From assembly GCA_024362935.1 (NCBI GenBank), contig JANCRA010000012.1:124001-188000 (forward strand): a DNA stretch of 64,000 nucleotides, given 5' to 3'. Source of the DNA: Setophaga petechia (Eukaryota; Chordata; Aves; Passeriformes; Parulidae). The position numbers and the translations under genes were made by a program. Positions 38,323 through 51,760 of the stretch are shown here, in pieces. The notes beneath the pieces are model-generated. The model did not search any database. It was given only the letters and a program-made list of their open reading frames with translations, and was not told the origin of the DNA. Position 1 is the first letter of the stretch. Each line of letters begins with the position of its first letter.

Positions 38323-40015
38323 AATAGTTATGGAACCGTGTCAGAAAACTTTAAATGTGTACAGTGCTATTTGTTGCCATATTGCATAAACTAGCCATTG
38401 AGCTGGAATGGCAACTATAAAACAACTAGAAATGGATTATATTTAATAATTTTTAACAATTGCTTGCTCTAATTGGAGTTTGATTTGCTACAGAAATATG
38501 ATCTATTTATATGAACAGACTAATGATACACAAGGTGTTTTGTGGCCATCAGTATGTTCTGTGACCAGAATAGCTGACTGTGCACATCATCTCGTTGTGA
38601 GGCTGAGACCTAATTCAAATGAGAACTAAAACACCAGAGAAATACTACAGAAGAAATGGACACTGACTTAGGGTTTATGTGTGCCAGTGGGAGCAACATG
38701 AGGAATTTTGCAGTAAGTTCTGTGTAGACTTCTCAAGAGCACAAAGGTTTAATGTGTCCCATTGTAACAGTGCTGATGGTAGAGAAGGTGTACCTTCTTC
38801 AACTTCACAATTCGAAGGTAGGCGCATACATTAGGCACATAAATAGCACAAGGGGGAGTTATTTTCTTCAGAATACACCAGTTAGCAGAAAGGTGCCTGC
38901 TTTAGCCCATTTGTGTCATCCCTGCTCTTACCCTGCTGAATGCTCCAGCTGCTGGGCTACAAAATCAGCATCCCTCCCCTTATTTTCTTGAGGCCCAATG
39001 ATGCTTGAATTTTTGGCCTCTCCATGTCACTCCACTGGCAGAATGAGTGAAGATGACTTGTTCTCCTTCCCTGTTAACTATTCTCAGGCCTTATCATGGA
39101 AAATGCAAAATTTGGATGATGAGTAATTTTCTTTTGGCTGAGGAGCATAACTACATTGTTCCAAATACACTGCCTGATTGTAACTGCTGGGATATTGTGG
39201 TAAAATGGGCATTGCCTTGAATGTCCCTGAAGGGCAGGAGGTGCAGGTGCAGGGCTTTGCTTTCCCCTTGGTGCTGTTGGCTGTGTGCTCTGAGGGTCTC
39301 TAGGCCAATACCAGTTGGATCTCTGCCTTGGGAAACTGTGGCAAGGGATGATGACACAAAACGGGCTTTGATTTTGCTTCCTCAGCTAGGTCAAATTGAC
39401 AGTGTCTTAGGGTCCAAACAGTGATAGACTATTTAGGGGAGCTTTTGATGAAAATTTTGGTATCTATGAACTGTAATGTGGCTTGTCTCTTTACCTTGAT
39501 TAACTGCAATTCAGTTAGGTGCACAGTCCTAACAGCTTGCAGATCTGTTTCAGTTATGGCTGTCCAGCTCTTTGCAGACTGAATAGACAAGATTATTGTC
39601 TGAAAATTTTTATTCTGGAGTAATTCAGTAAATGTAAGTGTGCTTTCAAAATATTTAAATTCAAGATAAGATGTTTCAGGTAGTATAATAATTTTCTTCC
39701 CGAGTATAAAAGTGATATTTTCCAACAAGAGCAAGAATGAAAGGAAAAGCAGCCATAAATAAAATTTCATTAAAATTTAATCTCCCCCTACAAATCACGA
39801 AGTGTTTGGATTCTTCAGTACTGGAAATGACTTGGTACTGAAGTTACTTGTGTGCATTCAGTCCCCTCTGGGGACTCACTAATATCCTTTATGTGAGTGA
39901 TAGCATAATTTTGTGCAGAAGAAAATTACTGCTCTGCACTGGGGAGACACTCAATGGTTAGGTGATGTTAGTGGGTGAGGAATACCTTGTGTAACTCTTG
40001 ATCCTGCCATAATAA

Positions 40016-40115
40016 CTTCTTGATTAAAATAGATAAACAGACAAAGAGTCATTCCTTAAATTTGTAGCTTCTTGATTAAAATAGATAAACAGACAAAGAG
40101 TCATTCCTTAAATTT
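40016..40115. repeat. Two-copy direct tandem duplication, period 52 bp
   Basis: Bases 40016-40063 and 40068-40115 are identical over 48 bp (starting CTTCTTGATTAAAATAG), separated by GTAG. Perfect identity suggests either a recent duplication or an assembly artefact. Confidence 0.92.
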
Positions 40116-43100
40116 ATTCCTCTGTGATAAAGTATGCTAGATCTCTTCCTGCTCAAATGGTTTATTTAGTAAAAAGTAAAAATGCAATATTTGCAGGTGT
40201 AAAAAGTGTACCTTATATATTTGATCCCTAGGTAATAATGGGACAAAAATAAGAAATGTGATCTTCAGGTCCTCTTCTACTTTCCTGTAGGTATATGAAA
40301 AAATACTTTCTTCATAGAGAAATGACAGAGAAAAATGATTACACCAACTTTCATGGAAGATTCTATATTAGATTGTGTATTTCTGTGTACTAGCCATGGA
40401 TTTGAAAAAAAAAAACCAAAACAAACAAGTACTAAACTGTTTAAGAGTTTAGTGAATTTAAATTTAATATTGATAAGAAAACATCCCCACTCTGAACTTT
40501 TGTCTTAGGTGGAGTAGGTAGGCGACAGTTCATATTTGTTTCTGAACACAAGCAGTGCAATGAATTCTTCATTTCAGAAAATATGAAGTAAAAAGCTGTG
40601 CTCCTAAAAGCAGCATGACTTTTTAGGTAAGTTTTATCACAGTGAGGCTTAAGAACTTACTGGCTGATAGAGATAGATGTGAGAGCACAACTGCCTAAAG
40701 ATACATGAGTTGTGTACATCTGTCCAGTTGGTGCTGCTTCTATCATCATTTCAAACATTTTCCATTGTAGGAGAGAATGCAAAAGATGTGAGGGAAAATC
40801 CTGTCAATGGCAGCGAGTTCCAAATCTGAGGTGGATTGCACCTACTGCTGGATAGCTTTTAGCTCTGCACTCTTGAGAATAACTGCTCAGCATTGAAGGT
40901 GACTTTGAGAGTTCTTAGTACTGAAAGATTTTAAAAGATGGTTAGGATTTTTTATATATTTGCAAAGGAAAAACAGAGATCTGCACAAATTGTTTATGCA
41001 AAAAGTACTTGAAAGAAATATCTTCTGTGTAATTTACAATTTACATAATGCTGTTACTGCATCAAGACTGGATCAGAGTTTAGAAAGAAGTTTTTGAGGA
41101 AGAATTTTTGAGGATATGACAATCTCAAAACACTCTAATCAAGTTATAGTATTATTTAAACTTAACAAGGATTATCAGAGGAACAGTTCTGTATATCCAC
41201 TGACAGTGGCAGTTATGAAACCATCTGTACAATGTTTTTCAACAAAATATAAATGTAATGGTAATGCTGAAATAAAATAATGCCATTAGTGAAGGAAGGT
41301 TTGTGTAATGTTAGGAGGGAATTCATTTTTTACATTTTTCAAAGGATTTTCTTTTGTTTTGAGGAGGTAAAGGAAAGAGATTTAAAGTTTTTAGTAATTG
41401 TAGTCTAAAATCCTTGCCAAAAAGGCCACTTTATGAACTAGAATTGTCTTTCTAATCAGAAAATAAAATATGAGAAGCAATTGTGGAGATAAACATGAAT
41501 AAGCTATGGCTTATGCATGTAAGAAATCCATTTAGCTCAATATAGTTCTGTATAACACATTTCTGCCCATCACCTCGTTTTATCCTTACCATTATGCAAA
41601 CAGAATGTGTATTGAAATTCCCATAGAAGTGTGATACAAAATCCTGCTAAAATATGCTAAAAGTAATCCAAATTTCCTATGTTATTATGTTCTTCTGGAG
41701 ATATTTAGGAGCTTCATTTTATAAAAATTGAAACTGTGTGAATATGAGAACCTAGGGAGCAAAGAACCAGAATTACTGGTATGTCCTTTTGGACATTAGG
41801 GTGATTTTTCTGCAGACAGCTTCTGGGACTCCCCAGTCAGTGATGCAATCCAATAGTCTTTTATACTTATATTTATCTTGCTTTGGTTTATATCTATCTA
41901 TGTCTTTGCTTTTTATGATCTTTATGTTATTCTTTACAGTTGAAATAAATGCCTTTTTGCTATTCAGAGTTAAATGCTGACCTTTTTGATGGCTAGTTGT
42001 GGGACATTCACAGTGTGTGTTGCATTCACAGTTCCGCTACTGTTGTTCAATAGTGATATTTTATATGCTCACAGCCTATCTGATTCAAAGCCCAGAGAAC
42101 CTGCTTGTGGATTATTTTTATAATTCAGCAGGCTTTGGATCAGAACTCATGACTGTGGCCTTTATGAAATTCTTCTAGATAGGCTTGTCCTGACCCAAGT
42201 TATTTTCCTAGGTGGTAGCAACATACTAATGCATGTGTTTGATAACAGGAAAAAGTGCCCCTGTGCTCTACCACAACAGGACTTCTCATGGAACTAAACA
42301 GACTGCTTGTTAACATTTAATGGTCCAAGAGAGAGGGAGGCTAGAGGGAAGAGAGCAGGGGAAAGAAAAAAGAAAGAAAGAAGACAGGAGGGAGGTCATA
42401 CCAGAACAGAAAAGGAGACTATATTGATTTTCTCAGTGAAAGCCAATATTGTTAGATCTGCTGAGCTGAGAAGTAGATTATATACTCTATTCTAAAATTC
42501 ATCATTTCATTTTGTTTCTTTACAACAGTGTGCCTGGAGTGCCTGGTTCTGTCACGCAAGATAATTTCTAAAATACAGTAGAGTCTGCCTTGTAATAATG
42601 AGGGGAGAAAAGTGAAGACTAACGCAGTGCCATAATGCGAGTCATTAGACTTAGATGGTGATCTGTACTCCAGCAAAAATGAGGTTTATTGCTGCTGAAG
42701 ATGAGTTTCATTGTGCTCATCTCCTGGGACTTCATGAACTATCACTTGTCAGACAGGTGCTAAATGCTGTGCTTGAAGTAGGTTATAGCTTTCTCTTCCT
42801 TTGCTCCAGCTGAGAGTCCTTTAAAGTGCATTTTTTAGGCCTGTTAAAAATTGGCACAACCTGTGTCTACACAATTTCTTTCATAAGAAGCCATTCCATT
42901 TCTCATAAAATGGAAGAGGGAGATACCACCATAAGCTTCATTAATGCCCAAGTTCACCAACAGAGAGACAATAAACATCCACTTGTTCTTTGTATAGTAG
43001 TCATATGTTTGGGAGTAAGCTCTAATTCTAGGAAGTACAGATAAATTGCTCATGGGGCCTTCCCATGTTTAAAAAATGTTGCTTTTATGCTCCAAATCAG

Positions 43101-45789
43101 GGAAAGTTTGAGAGGCCTAAGCCTGTGATTGTCCCATTTTATTCTCCCTTCATTGCTAGCAGTATGTGAAACAGCTGAAAAGCAGGTGGGGAGTCCTCTT
43201 CTTGTGGAAGACCAAACACTCTCATATGGGAGACCAAATGTTGCCATGACACATTGACAGCTAATTAAAATGTGTGTATGTTATAGGAAAATAAGCCATA
43301 ACCCTATTTCTTGGTGCTTATTTCTTAGTCTAAAAGTGAGTCAGTTCCATGTATTCCAGTTCTGTTTTCAGTTCTGGTTATTTGTGATCTCGAAATTATC
43401 CTTGTCCCTCAACAGTGTTGTATTCAGTTTCATGCTTTAAAGTATCACTGAAAGTAAAGGAAATAACTGCTACAATCGGAATTCCTTGGAAAAAAGTTAG
43501 AAGTTATGAAGCCCACTTAGGGCTTCATATATTGTCAAGAATTAAATAAAGCAGGAAGAAGAATGTGTTACTTTTTACTGGACATTTTCTCATTTGGCAT
43601 TGTACCAAACTTCCTTCATTAATACTTAGTTGAAAATATTGCTTAGATCATAACACTACTGTAATTATAAAAAATTATGTGGTGAGTTTTCATTATATAT
43701 AACTACATGATTATCTAGCTGCAGCTATATGCAGATTCAGCAGCAATGAGATGAGAATAATAAAAAAGAGGTATCTTAAAAGGTTGACTGAATTTCTCCC
43801 ATAATCCTTCTCCTAGTCAGACCAGCTGTCCCACTGAGTGCCCTGCAGATGGAGCATCTGTGATAATCTGTACTTCTCTAGCACAGAAGTATTTGATTAT
43901 ATATTTCTAACTAGCCTGCAATGGCCAAATCTTTTAGGCAATGAAAGATGGCAAACAGTTGCCATTACGAAAGAAAGCTGTCCACTGGCATTCATCCTGC
44001 TATGCATTTTGCTCAGTAATTCACTTAGTCTGACTATGAATCATCAGACTGAGTCCCAGGAAATAAAAATAACAGATAGCCACTGTATTAATAGGGCTGA
44101 TTAGTTTTCCACTGTATCTCAACAACTGTAGTTTATTCTATCTGAGGATAAAGTGGGAAAAACAAAGCATTTTTTCTTACTTGCTTGGCTTTTGACTGCT
44201 TTATTGAGCAATGTCTCTGTGACTGTGGATATGAAGAAAGCATATAGTTTATGCTCAAAAAACAAGCAAACAAAAATGGAAGAAATAGTCTGAAGATAGC
44301 AAAATGTTTCACCAGTATTTTCCTGACACATCTTCCATGACAGATTTTAATAAGACGTAAGTGGTCTAGGACATTTTAAATGAGGAGAAGGAAAGATTGA
44401 AATGAGAGGGTTCAGCTGACTACAGGTTAGTACTGTGCTGTCTTTCAGGGTATTCTCACAGATAATCCATGTTTACGTGCACATAGACACAATGCACAAG
44501 ATAGAGTCTAGGTAAGCTGATATTTAGATAGAAAAACGATTAATAAGGTGCTACATGGGATAAGATTGATTTGCATGAATGCATCTAGTTCGAAGCAACG
44601 AGAATTTTATGTTGATTCTGTTTGCTTTATCTGAGATATTACACTCCACAGTAAGAAAATGTGTTGAATTAATTTCTTTGTCACTGCATGACTAACAGAA
44701 AAAGTCCATGGGATAAATAGTATTTGACTTCTGCTCATTTATAAGCAAGTTACTCTATCAGTGTTGATCTTTGATGGTTTAAGTGCTATTAAATTTTTCT
44801 AGATCTAGTCTGTGGGCTGACTCTCTTTAACCAAATCAGCCCAATTTTATTTTTGAAAACTTGACTGAGATGTTGGCAAGTAATCCTGTGTTGGAAAGCC
44901 TCCAAGCAACTGCACCACTGAGACAGGCATAATAAATGGCTAAGCCCAAACCTGGAAGGCAAAACTCCTTCTTTGTAGTTAAAACTCTGTCTGGGCAAGT
45001 AATTTCATCCATTAAATTCACGAAATTTCCAATCTTAAGAATTTTTATAAGCTTATGAGACTGATTGTGATCAGGTTGTGGGAGTAGTTGGGGCTTTTGG
45101 AGGGAGAAAAAACCAAAACCCTAACACCATTCCAGTGAAGATCAAGATAGCACAGAAGCATTGCCTTCTACTCAGTAATATGTGAAACTTAAGTCATCTA
45201 TTTTTTGATGACCATAGTGTTTCCCTAGAATGCAAAGTTATGGAATACAAGCTGTGGTAAGATTCCCGAGACCCATATTGGCAGAATTTCTCTCTTTGGG
45301 CCAGTAGTGCACTCATCCAGATTGAGAATTAAAATCGTTCTTCTGCCTTGGAGGATTACAGAGTGCATTGCGCAACCTTGGGTGTAATGATTCTATATTT
45401 TAGAGTTCAGAGCAATATTGATTTGGCATCTAAATTTAAACTTTGTCCCAGTGTAAGTACACATATCTTTGTGTGGCCTTATTTCTGGTTTTTCATATCT
45501 TAGATAAAACATGTTTGCTAAAAATAAATAATTGAAATCACTTAACACTTCAAAGTGATAAGTCAATAACATTTTTGATAAGGCGAATCCATTATTAACA
45601 GTCCACACAGAGGGGTTATCTTTAATCTCCTATGTGTGTCCAATCCATATTTATAGAAGTAATTATAATATCATGAAAGCAAATGCTGATGAAAAATGTA
45701 GAGGAAGAAATTAAGTAGAGGTAAAGAATCCATCTCTCTTTTCTGCTGTCTTTCATCTATAAAATAAACCCTAGGATTCACATCCATTT

Positions 45790-45955
45790 CATTAAAGGTC
45801 TTCCCTAAAGAGCCTCCTTTTCTCCATGCTAAACAACCTCAGCTCCCTTAGCAGCTCCTCAAAAGATTTGGACTCCAGACACTTCACCCTCTCTGTTGTC
45901 CTCCGGACACACTCCAGCACCTCTGTTTCTTTCTTTCAGTGAGAGCTGAAGTGGA
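45790..45955 (-). mobile_element. Short CR1 LINE fragment, antisense
   Basis: 'ctccatgctaaacaacctca', 'gctcccttagcagctcctca', 'tccggacacactccagcacc' and 'ttctttcagtgaga' follow the antisense order of the CR1 region that in sense reads from 'agagagggcaac' to 'ctgaggagctgggg'. Both ends are truncated. Confidence 0.8.
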
Positions 45956-48900
45956 AGCCAAAGGAGAACTGGATGCTCATTGTAGGAGTAGAGTCACAGG
46001 GACTAAGGTTGAGGAGCAGAGTTAGATATGAACATTTTCTAGAAAGAAAGGCTAGGAAAATTTTCTTCAGACATTCTGCCCTGGACAAGAGTGATAAAGG
46101 TTATGGTGTAACAGGCCTCCATTTAATCTACTTTGTTCGGTTTTATTTCCATTCTTCGTGAGTTACCAGTTACTTTTTCAGATCTGACACCTTTGATAAA
46201 CATTCTTCCTCTGTGCACTCTTGAAGATATATTGTGCGTATTTTTGTTCTCCTCAGATTTCCAAAGCACAGTTTGGTAGAAGTCATTTTCAAAGCTCAAT
46301 TTCAGCAATATTTTTCAAAATGGCTGGCACAGCTTTGATTTACGATTTCCATCATAACACCTATAGTAAAACAATCTGCTTTTGTTTAAAAACATTCAGT
46401 TCTTTCATTTTTACTTTGGTTTTCAGCAAGTTATATAAACTGCAGCAGTTTCACCACCTGCTGCCTACACCACATGCATTTATGTTAGCATTTTAGCTCA
46501 GATCAGGAGTGGACTTTTGAAGCAAATCTCCTGTCTGCACCCCACTTACTAAGCTTTGGTTTGCAAGATAGAGTTGTCTCACAGTGTGTGGCATGGGTTT
46601 ATTTTAACTGGTACCAAACAGGATTTGTGTTGCAGGAGAGTACCTTATACCCTCCAGTAGGCAATGGGCGTTCAGCCCAGGGGACCAGACAGACCTAAAC
46701 TGAGGTAAAAACCTTCTGGAAAACATCTGGTATGGACATCTGATCCTCAGCCTCAACCGTTTCCCTCTATAATGCTACTTGTATTGTTCAGCACTATTTG
46801 CTGATATACACACCCAATTTATGCTCCAGCATTTGCAGAATTCATGCATAAATGTGTATTTTGCTGCTCAAATGTAATTTGGGTCATCATGACCAGACTC
46901 CAGTGCTCCATTCCTTCTCAGACTCCATTCCTTAGGGGATTCCCCCTGTTCCTGCCCCAGATCAGACCCTGCCATTGATTTCCTGTACATTTTATTCCAT
47001 AGTTTTTTATCAATGATACAGCTTCACACTATCTTCTGGGATGAGCAAAGATTGCAAATTTTGTCATGAGATCCATGTTAGGACTTTATTACACACTGAG
47101 TCACAAGTAATGACTACCAAATTGTAGAACTTAAGTTCTACATACAAAGCTACAAAATAAAAAACTATGGAAGTTGGAAGGAGATTATAGTTTCTTTGGT
47201 TTTAATTTACTTGTTTTTACTGAACATAATTGTAGACAGTAGAGAATTTAAAGACACGATGAAAAATGCAATAATGTCTTTCATCAAAAGAAGCATGGAA
47301 GAAATTTTCCAAAAGCACCATAGTGGGAAAAAGAAAATAGTGTTTTTAGTCAGTTCTAATGTCAGTGATGGAAAAAGCAGAATAACAGAAATGCATGTTG
47401 GAAAAAAAAAGATGGTGTTCTGAAGGTGAGCTATTTGGGTATGTCAGTGGAAGGAGAATGGAGATTTCTACTGCCTTGGGGCAACTGCAGGAGTCTGAGG
47501 AAGTGTTTGGCTTTGGCAAAAGGAGCAAAAGAAATAGAGCATGGAGTAGGGAGTGCAGTTTAACTCCAAGGGATGGCTGTGGGCAGCTGTCTCAACCCAA
47601 ACTGACAGAAACATGTGAGAGAGAGCTTTAAAGAGTTTCCTGCAGCTTGGAAAATCACTGAGCTGTCTGAAATCAGACCTGGAAACAGGAGCCTCTTTGC
47701 AATGATGCACAGGGCAAGCTGAGAGTTACTTGTGTCCTTTCTGACACTGTTTGGAGGCTTTTCTGTTTAAAAGTTAACTATTCTAATTTTTTTTTTTTTT
47801 ATTTCTTTCTTGATGTTAAAAGCCCTCAACATTTGTTAGAAAATTTACTATAGAAGACTTGAGCAGATTAATATCCAAGTGTTGGTTGACTTGAGCTGAG
47901 AATTTCTTAAGGGACACTTTTGAAGGAGATGAAATATCAGCCACTCTTTTCTTGTGAAAGTGCATTACAAATCAGGATATTGCATTATTTTTCCAGGTGA
48001 TAAATTAAAACTGACAACTAAAGGACAAGTCTGACTTGAGGAGGAGCTGAAAGTTTACCCAGTGTGCTATTTCCAAAGGGATGAGTGCTTGCTTGGTACA
48101 GGGCTCAAGTCCCCACCTGTAGGATGCTGACATTTGTAAGCCTGTGGCTTGATCTCCCTTTGGGTTGTTTGCCTATTGTGCCTGACAGTTCCTCCTGTTG
48201 CTATTTGCAGGCAGTAAATGTGTTTGCATACCATCTGCAGTAATTCTGATGCAGCAAGCTGATACTGGTAACTGGCTTGACTTGTACTTGTTCAATAATT
48301 TAGTTCAGGTTTCTTTCTAGCTGGCTGTCCAGGTGAGCATCTTGTATGACTGCATATTGTCATGGTTACAGGACTGGCTGCATATCTTCTTCCCCCTGTG
48401 AGTTTTCTGAGTGCAATAGGAGTGCTGTCCTTGCCTGGAGTACCAGATAGCAAATCTTCACTGACAGACTTGGATGTGGCAGACTGGCCTGTAAATGAGC
48501 ATTGGTTTATTTCAACATATCTAGTAGAATTCAAATATATGCTCTGAGTACACTAATATTAGTTCTTAGCTGGTAGTAAGTGGGACGTTAACTGAAGTCA
48601 TTCTATTTTCTTGAATCTGTATCGTTAACTCTTGGTTTTAATTAGCATTTTGAAGTATTGCCAGAAATTCCTGTCAGGAAAAATATCTATATGTTTTCAA
48701 ACACATTAACATACACAAAATATTGTTCCATATATATTAGCATGTTATATAAACAAGAGATTGTCAGAGCTGATGCTACTGTTTCATACTGATTTGTGGA
48801 GTACTTGTCCATTTCCTGAAAACTATCAAGTCTTTGGTGAAGGACATGCTGTCTGTGTCCCTGATTTGTGTCTGGGCTGGCCCCAGTGAAATGGCACACA

Positions 48901-49057
48901 GCCCCTGTGCCCTGGAGAAGGCTCTTGCTGCAGCACAGAAGCTCGTCTCTGCCGGGCAGCTGCAGAGGGAGACGGATGGAGTGGGAGTGCACAGCCCTCC
49001 ACAGGCACAGCTGGGCCATACAGCCAGCCTCTCAGAGGAAAGACTCATGGTCTTTCC

Positions 49058-49140
49058 TTTTCCAGGGTAAAGTCAGTTTACCTTTCCCCACTCATCTTTT
49101 TTCGTTTTCCAGGGTAAAACCAGTTTACCTTTCCCCCTCT
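49058..49140. repeat. Imperfect tandem duplication containing splice-site-like motifs
   Basis: A 33-bp core (TTTTCCAGGGTAAAGTCAGT...) at 49058 recurs at 49105 with two changes, period 47 bp. Each copy has 'ttttccag' next to 'ggtaaa', so it resembles an acceptor fused to a donor. It lies about 500 bp before exon 3. It is probably non-functional. Confidence 0.8.
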
Positions 49141-49598
49141 GTGTAAGAAATTCTTAAAATATCTTACTGCTTCTTTATATTTAAAAACCTTACCAGATAG
49201 ATGACTTAATTGGCCAAAAGGAACATTAACATTGGAATGATTAGAAGTTATTTGGGTAGGATAGTTTTCCACCAGTTCCCACGGTTTTTTGCATGCTGGT
49301 TCCATTCATCTGAAAGCTTTTTTTTTTGTTTCATGTACATTGTTCATGAGGGTTTTGTTGTTTTATGCTTTCCTTGGAGATTTGTAAGAATGTATGTGTG
49401 GATGTTCAGAGTGCTCTGAGTGTGACTTAACTGCTGAAGGTAGGAATGAGTGGTAAATGTTGCTACAGACAAAGTCCAAAAAAGGGCCAGTAGTCTGATC
49501 TCAGATTGCAAACTGTGTTTTAACATTACCGCAATAAAAAAATGTATGGATGCCAGTTTGTATTTAAATGTATTTACCCCACATGTTTTGATTTCTAG

Positions 49599-49778
49599 GA
49601 ACTTTGAACCAAAAGAACTGGGGCAAGAAATATTCTGCCTGTAATGGTGCCAAACAATCGCCTATTAATATAGATGAGGACCTTACCCAAGTTAATGTGA
49701 ATCTGAAGAAACTTAAATTCCATGGATGGGAAAAGGAAACTTTGGAAGATACTTTCATCCGCAACACTGGCAAAACAG
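49599..49778 (+). CDS. PTPRZ1: PTPRZ1 exon 3: start of the carbonic-anhydrase-like domain
   Basis: A 180-nt exon between 'gatttctag' and 'ACAG|gtaaaa', phase 1 in and phase 1 out, giving 60 codons with the split codons. Its product includes [19 protein letters not shown] and then [19 protein letters not shown]. The WGKKY...C...KQSPINI pattern is the N-terminal signature of the alpha-carbonic-anhydrase fold, and the wording is that of PTPRZ1. The Cys in [10 protein letters not shown] corresponds to the Cys known in the human protein to pair with one near the end of the domain, which is also present here (exon 7, SAPPC). In the receptor this domain binds contactin-type cell adhesion proteins at the cell surface (family knowledge). 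The length is a multiple of three and the flanking phases match, so skipping would keep the frame but break the fold. Confidence 0.96.
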
Positions 49779-51608
49779 GTAAAAAAGTCAGATTTCATGT
49801 TTTGAGGTAAGAGGTCTGAAAAGTGATATAGGACAAACAACCAACCAAGGACTTTTACTGAATCATTTTCATTTCACCTAGCTGGTACATTCTGAATTTA
49901 TCTATTAAATAAATAAACAAAACAACAGTGATGACAGTAGCTAAATGAAACAGAAATCATACAAACAAAAATGTTTACATGCATGGACAGATATAGCCAA
50001 AGCAATCACATCGTGACTATCATCCCATCATGGGCATGTCATTAAATCTAAACAGTAAGTTGGCATTTTCTGTGCAATTATGGTAATTATTACTATATAT
50101 CTAGGATCTGTAATGGGTAGGCAAAAATGATTTTTTAAAAGTACAAATAAATTACCTACTCATCTGAAAGCACTTCATGGATGAGTTGAAGTTACAAAAA
50201 GCTCAGATTGGGATTTATCTCACCCACACATAGACACATATAATATAGAAACTTTCATCTGAATTACTCATATAGACGCCTCCTAACAGTCAAAGAAGAG
50301 AAATGTGTGCTTTTGTGTTCTGATTTGTTTTACCAATCTTAGAAATGCATTTTAGAAAGAAGTGATTTATACCTACGAGTGCCTATTTTTCCAAGCCATG
50401 AAAAAAGCTTATGGTGTCATCTAAATTGTCAGGCAAATCTTTTTACTACCACTTATAAATCCAGGAATGCAGTAACTGAAAGCTGCTTGTTACAAGTACT
50501 GTTCCTTGTTTGGGGCATGGGTGTGGAGGAAGGTATTTCTTAACAACTCTCTTTGACCTTCTACCAGTTCCAGTGGGACCCCTAGATCAGCCTTTTTTGT
50601 TTAGTTTAGTTTAGTTTAGTTTGATTTAGTTCAGCTCAGTTTAGCATCATTGCTCCTAATTTCTGTTCTTTCTGCCGTATACTTTCTACATACCACTACA
50701 CAAATCACTTACTTTCCTCCTGCCCAACTAGCTCAGATAAATATTGCTTTGTCTTTTCAAAATGCCCCTGAGAAAATGTTCTTTAAAGTCCTTAAAAGTG
50801 AACTGAGATCTTTCTCATCTACAGCAGTCCAGATATTTTCAAGGAACTGCTAAGCTTGTTTAAATGGTCTTCAAAGTTTTGAGGAAAGAAATGTAGGGAA
50901 AATGAGCTCCATTAGTGCTGTTTTATCAAGAAGTCAAGCAGTTCACGGTTGCTGGAGATGGGAAAGACAAAATGTGTGGCTTCAGTCTATCCCATCCTGC
51001 TCATTCTCTCCAGAAGATGAATACTCTGTCCCATCTACAGTTTGTGTACAGCTATGCCCAGCTGAAGACCTGTCGTTGCTTTTTCCCATGGGAGATAGCT
51101 CCACAGCTAAAGAGTCTTACATCAGGACAGCTGGCTAAAATATTCTTTTGTCATGTTGTCTCATGATTTGTATATAGAATTGTGGTAAAAATGAGGGGCA
51201 GGTGTGTATTTTCCTTTTTGTTAGAAGCACAGACCCTTTGAGGAAGGTAGGTACTTCAGGAATTTATTTTCTTAGACAGCCAGCTGGTAGGTAGACCAGC
51301 TTTCTGAACTGTTTTGTGTAGTTCTGTGTCTAGTTTCAGATAACAGGAAACAAAGTGCACTTCATTAAATCACTATTTTATGAACTAAAGCATGAAATGA
51401 AACATATTCTCCATGCTAATAGTGAATTACCACACTTGTTACTTAGTTTAAGTAACCAATTTCCTGTCAAATTGCTTATGAAATACAGAGAAATAAGCAT
51501 ATCATATTTAACTTCTAGCACCTAAAACTGAAATATGAGAGTTATAGATACCTTGTCTGGATTTTATATTCACATTCCCTTTTTTTCCCTCTTTCTCAAT
51601 TTTTTCAG
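49779..51608 (+). other. PTPRZ1: Intron between PTPRZ1 exons 3 and 4
   Basis: A 1.8-kb intron, 'gtaaaa' to 'tttttcag'. The only named content is a (TTTAG)n stretch near 50602-50645. Open frames around 50900-51170 (up to 83 codons) carry no recognisable domain. Confidence 0.9.
50602..50645. repeat. (TTTAG)n pentanucleotide microsatellite
   Basis: At least four perfect TTTAG units followed by decayed ones (TTTGA, TTCAG, CTCAG). It is a short simple repeat without other signs of function. Confidence 0.85.
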
Positions 51609-51760
51609 TGGAAATTAACCTGACAAGCGATTATTATGTGAGTGGAGGTGGGTTGGACACCATATTCAAAGCAAGCAAGATCACTTTTCACTGGGGAAAA
51701 TGCAACGCGTCATCAGATGGATCAGAACATAGTCTAGAAGGACAAAAATATCCTCTTGAG
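51609..51760 (+). CDS. PTPRZ1: PTPRZ1 exon 4: zinc-site strand of the carbonic-anhydrase-like domain
   Basis: A 152-nt exon, acceptor 'tttttcag', donor 'GAG|gtaaag', phase 1 in and 0 out. The product starts [15 protein letters not shown] and contains [20 protein letters not shown], then [10 protein letters not shown]. In active alpha-carbonic anhydrases the matching strand is FHFHWG with two zinc-ligand histidines (His94 and His96 in CA2 numbering). Here the first is Thr (codon 51683-51685) and the second is kept (His, 51689-51691). With the Gln in exon 5 this leaves one ligand, so no zinc-dependent catalysis is expected. Two N-glycosylation sequons are visible, NLT and NAS. The [14 protein letters not shown] segment is a conserved fold signature. 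The same substitution pattern is known for mammalian PTPRZ1, so it is a family trait and not decay. Confidence 0.96.

Larger units (their letters stand above)
14856..49598 (+). other. PTPRZ1: Large 34.7-kb intron between PTPRZ1 exons 2 and 3
   Basis: Starts at the donor 'gtaagc' and ends at the acceptor 'gatttctag'. No coding exon is recognisable inside. Named contents are listed separately: palindromes and minisatellite at 16045-16687, CR1 remnants, two LTRs, several short tandem duplications and a short stem-loop. Stretches with no recognisable feature include 14860-16040, 16700-18760, 19330-25580 (apart from a C/A homopolymer junction at 22563-22585 and a stem-loop at 23177-23228), 27250-29030, 29360-34210, 36330-37430, 38330-40010, 40120-45780 and 45960-49050. 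Open frames in these stretches are short and carry no recognisable domain. GC-richer patches at 20060-20460 and 48840-49050 may be unrecognised repeats. Confidence 0.85.
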
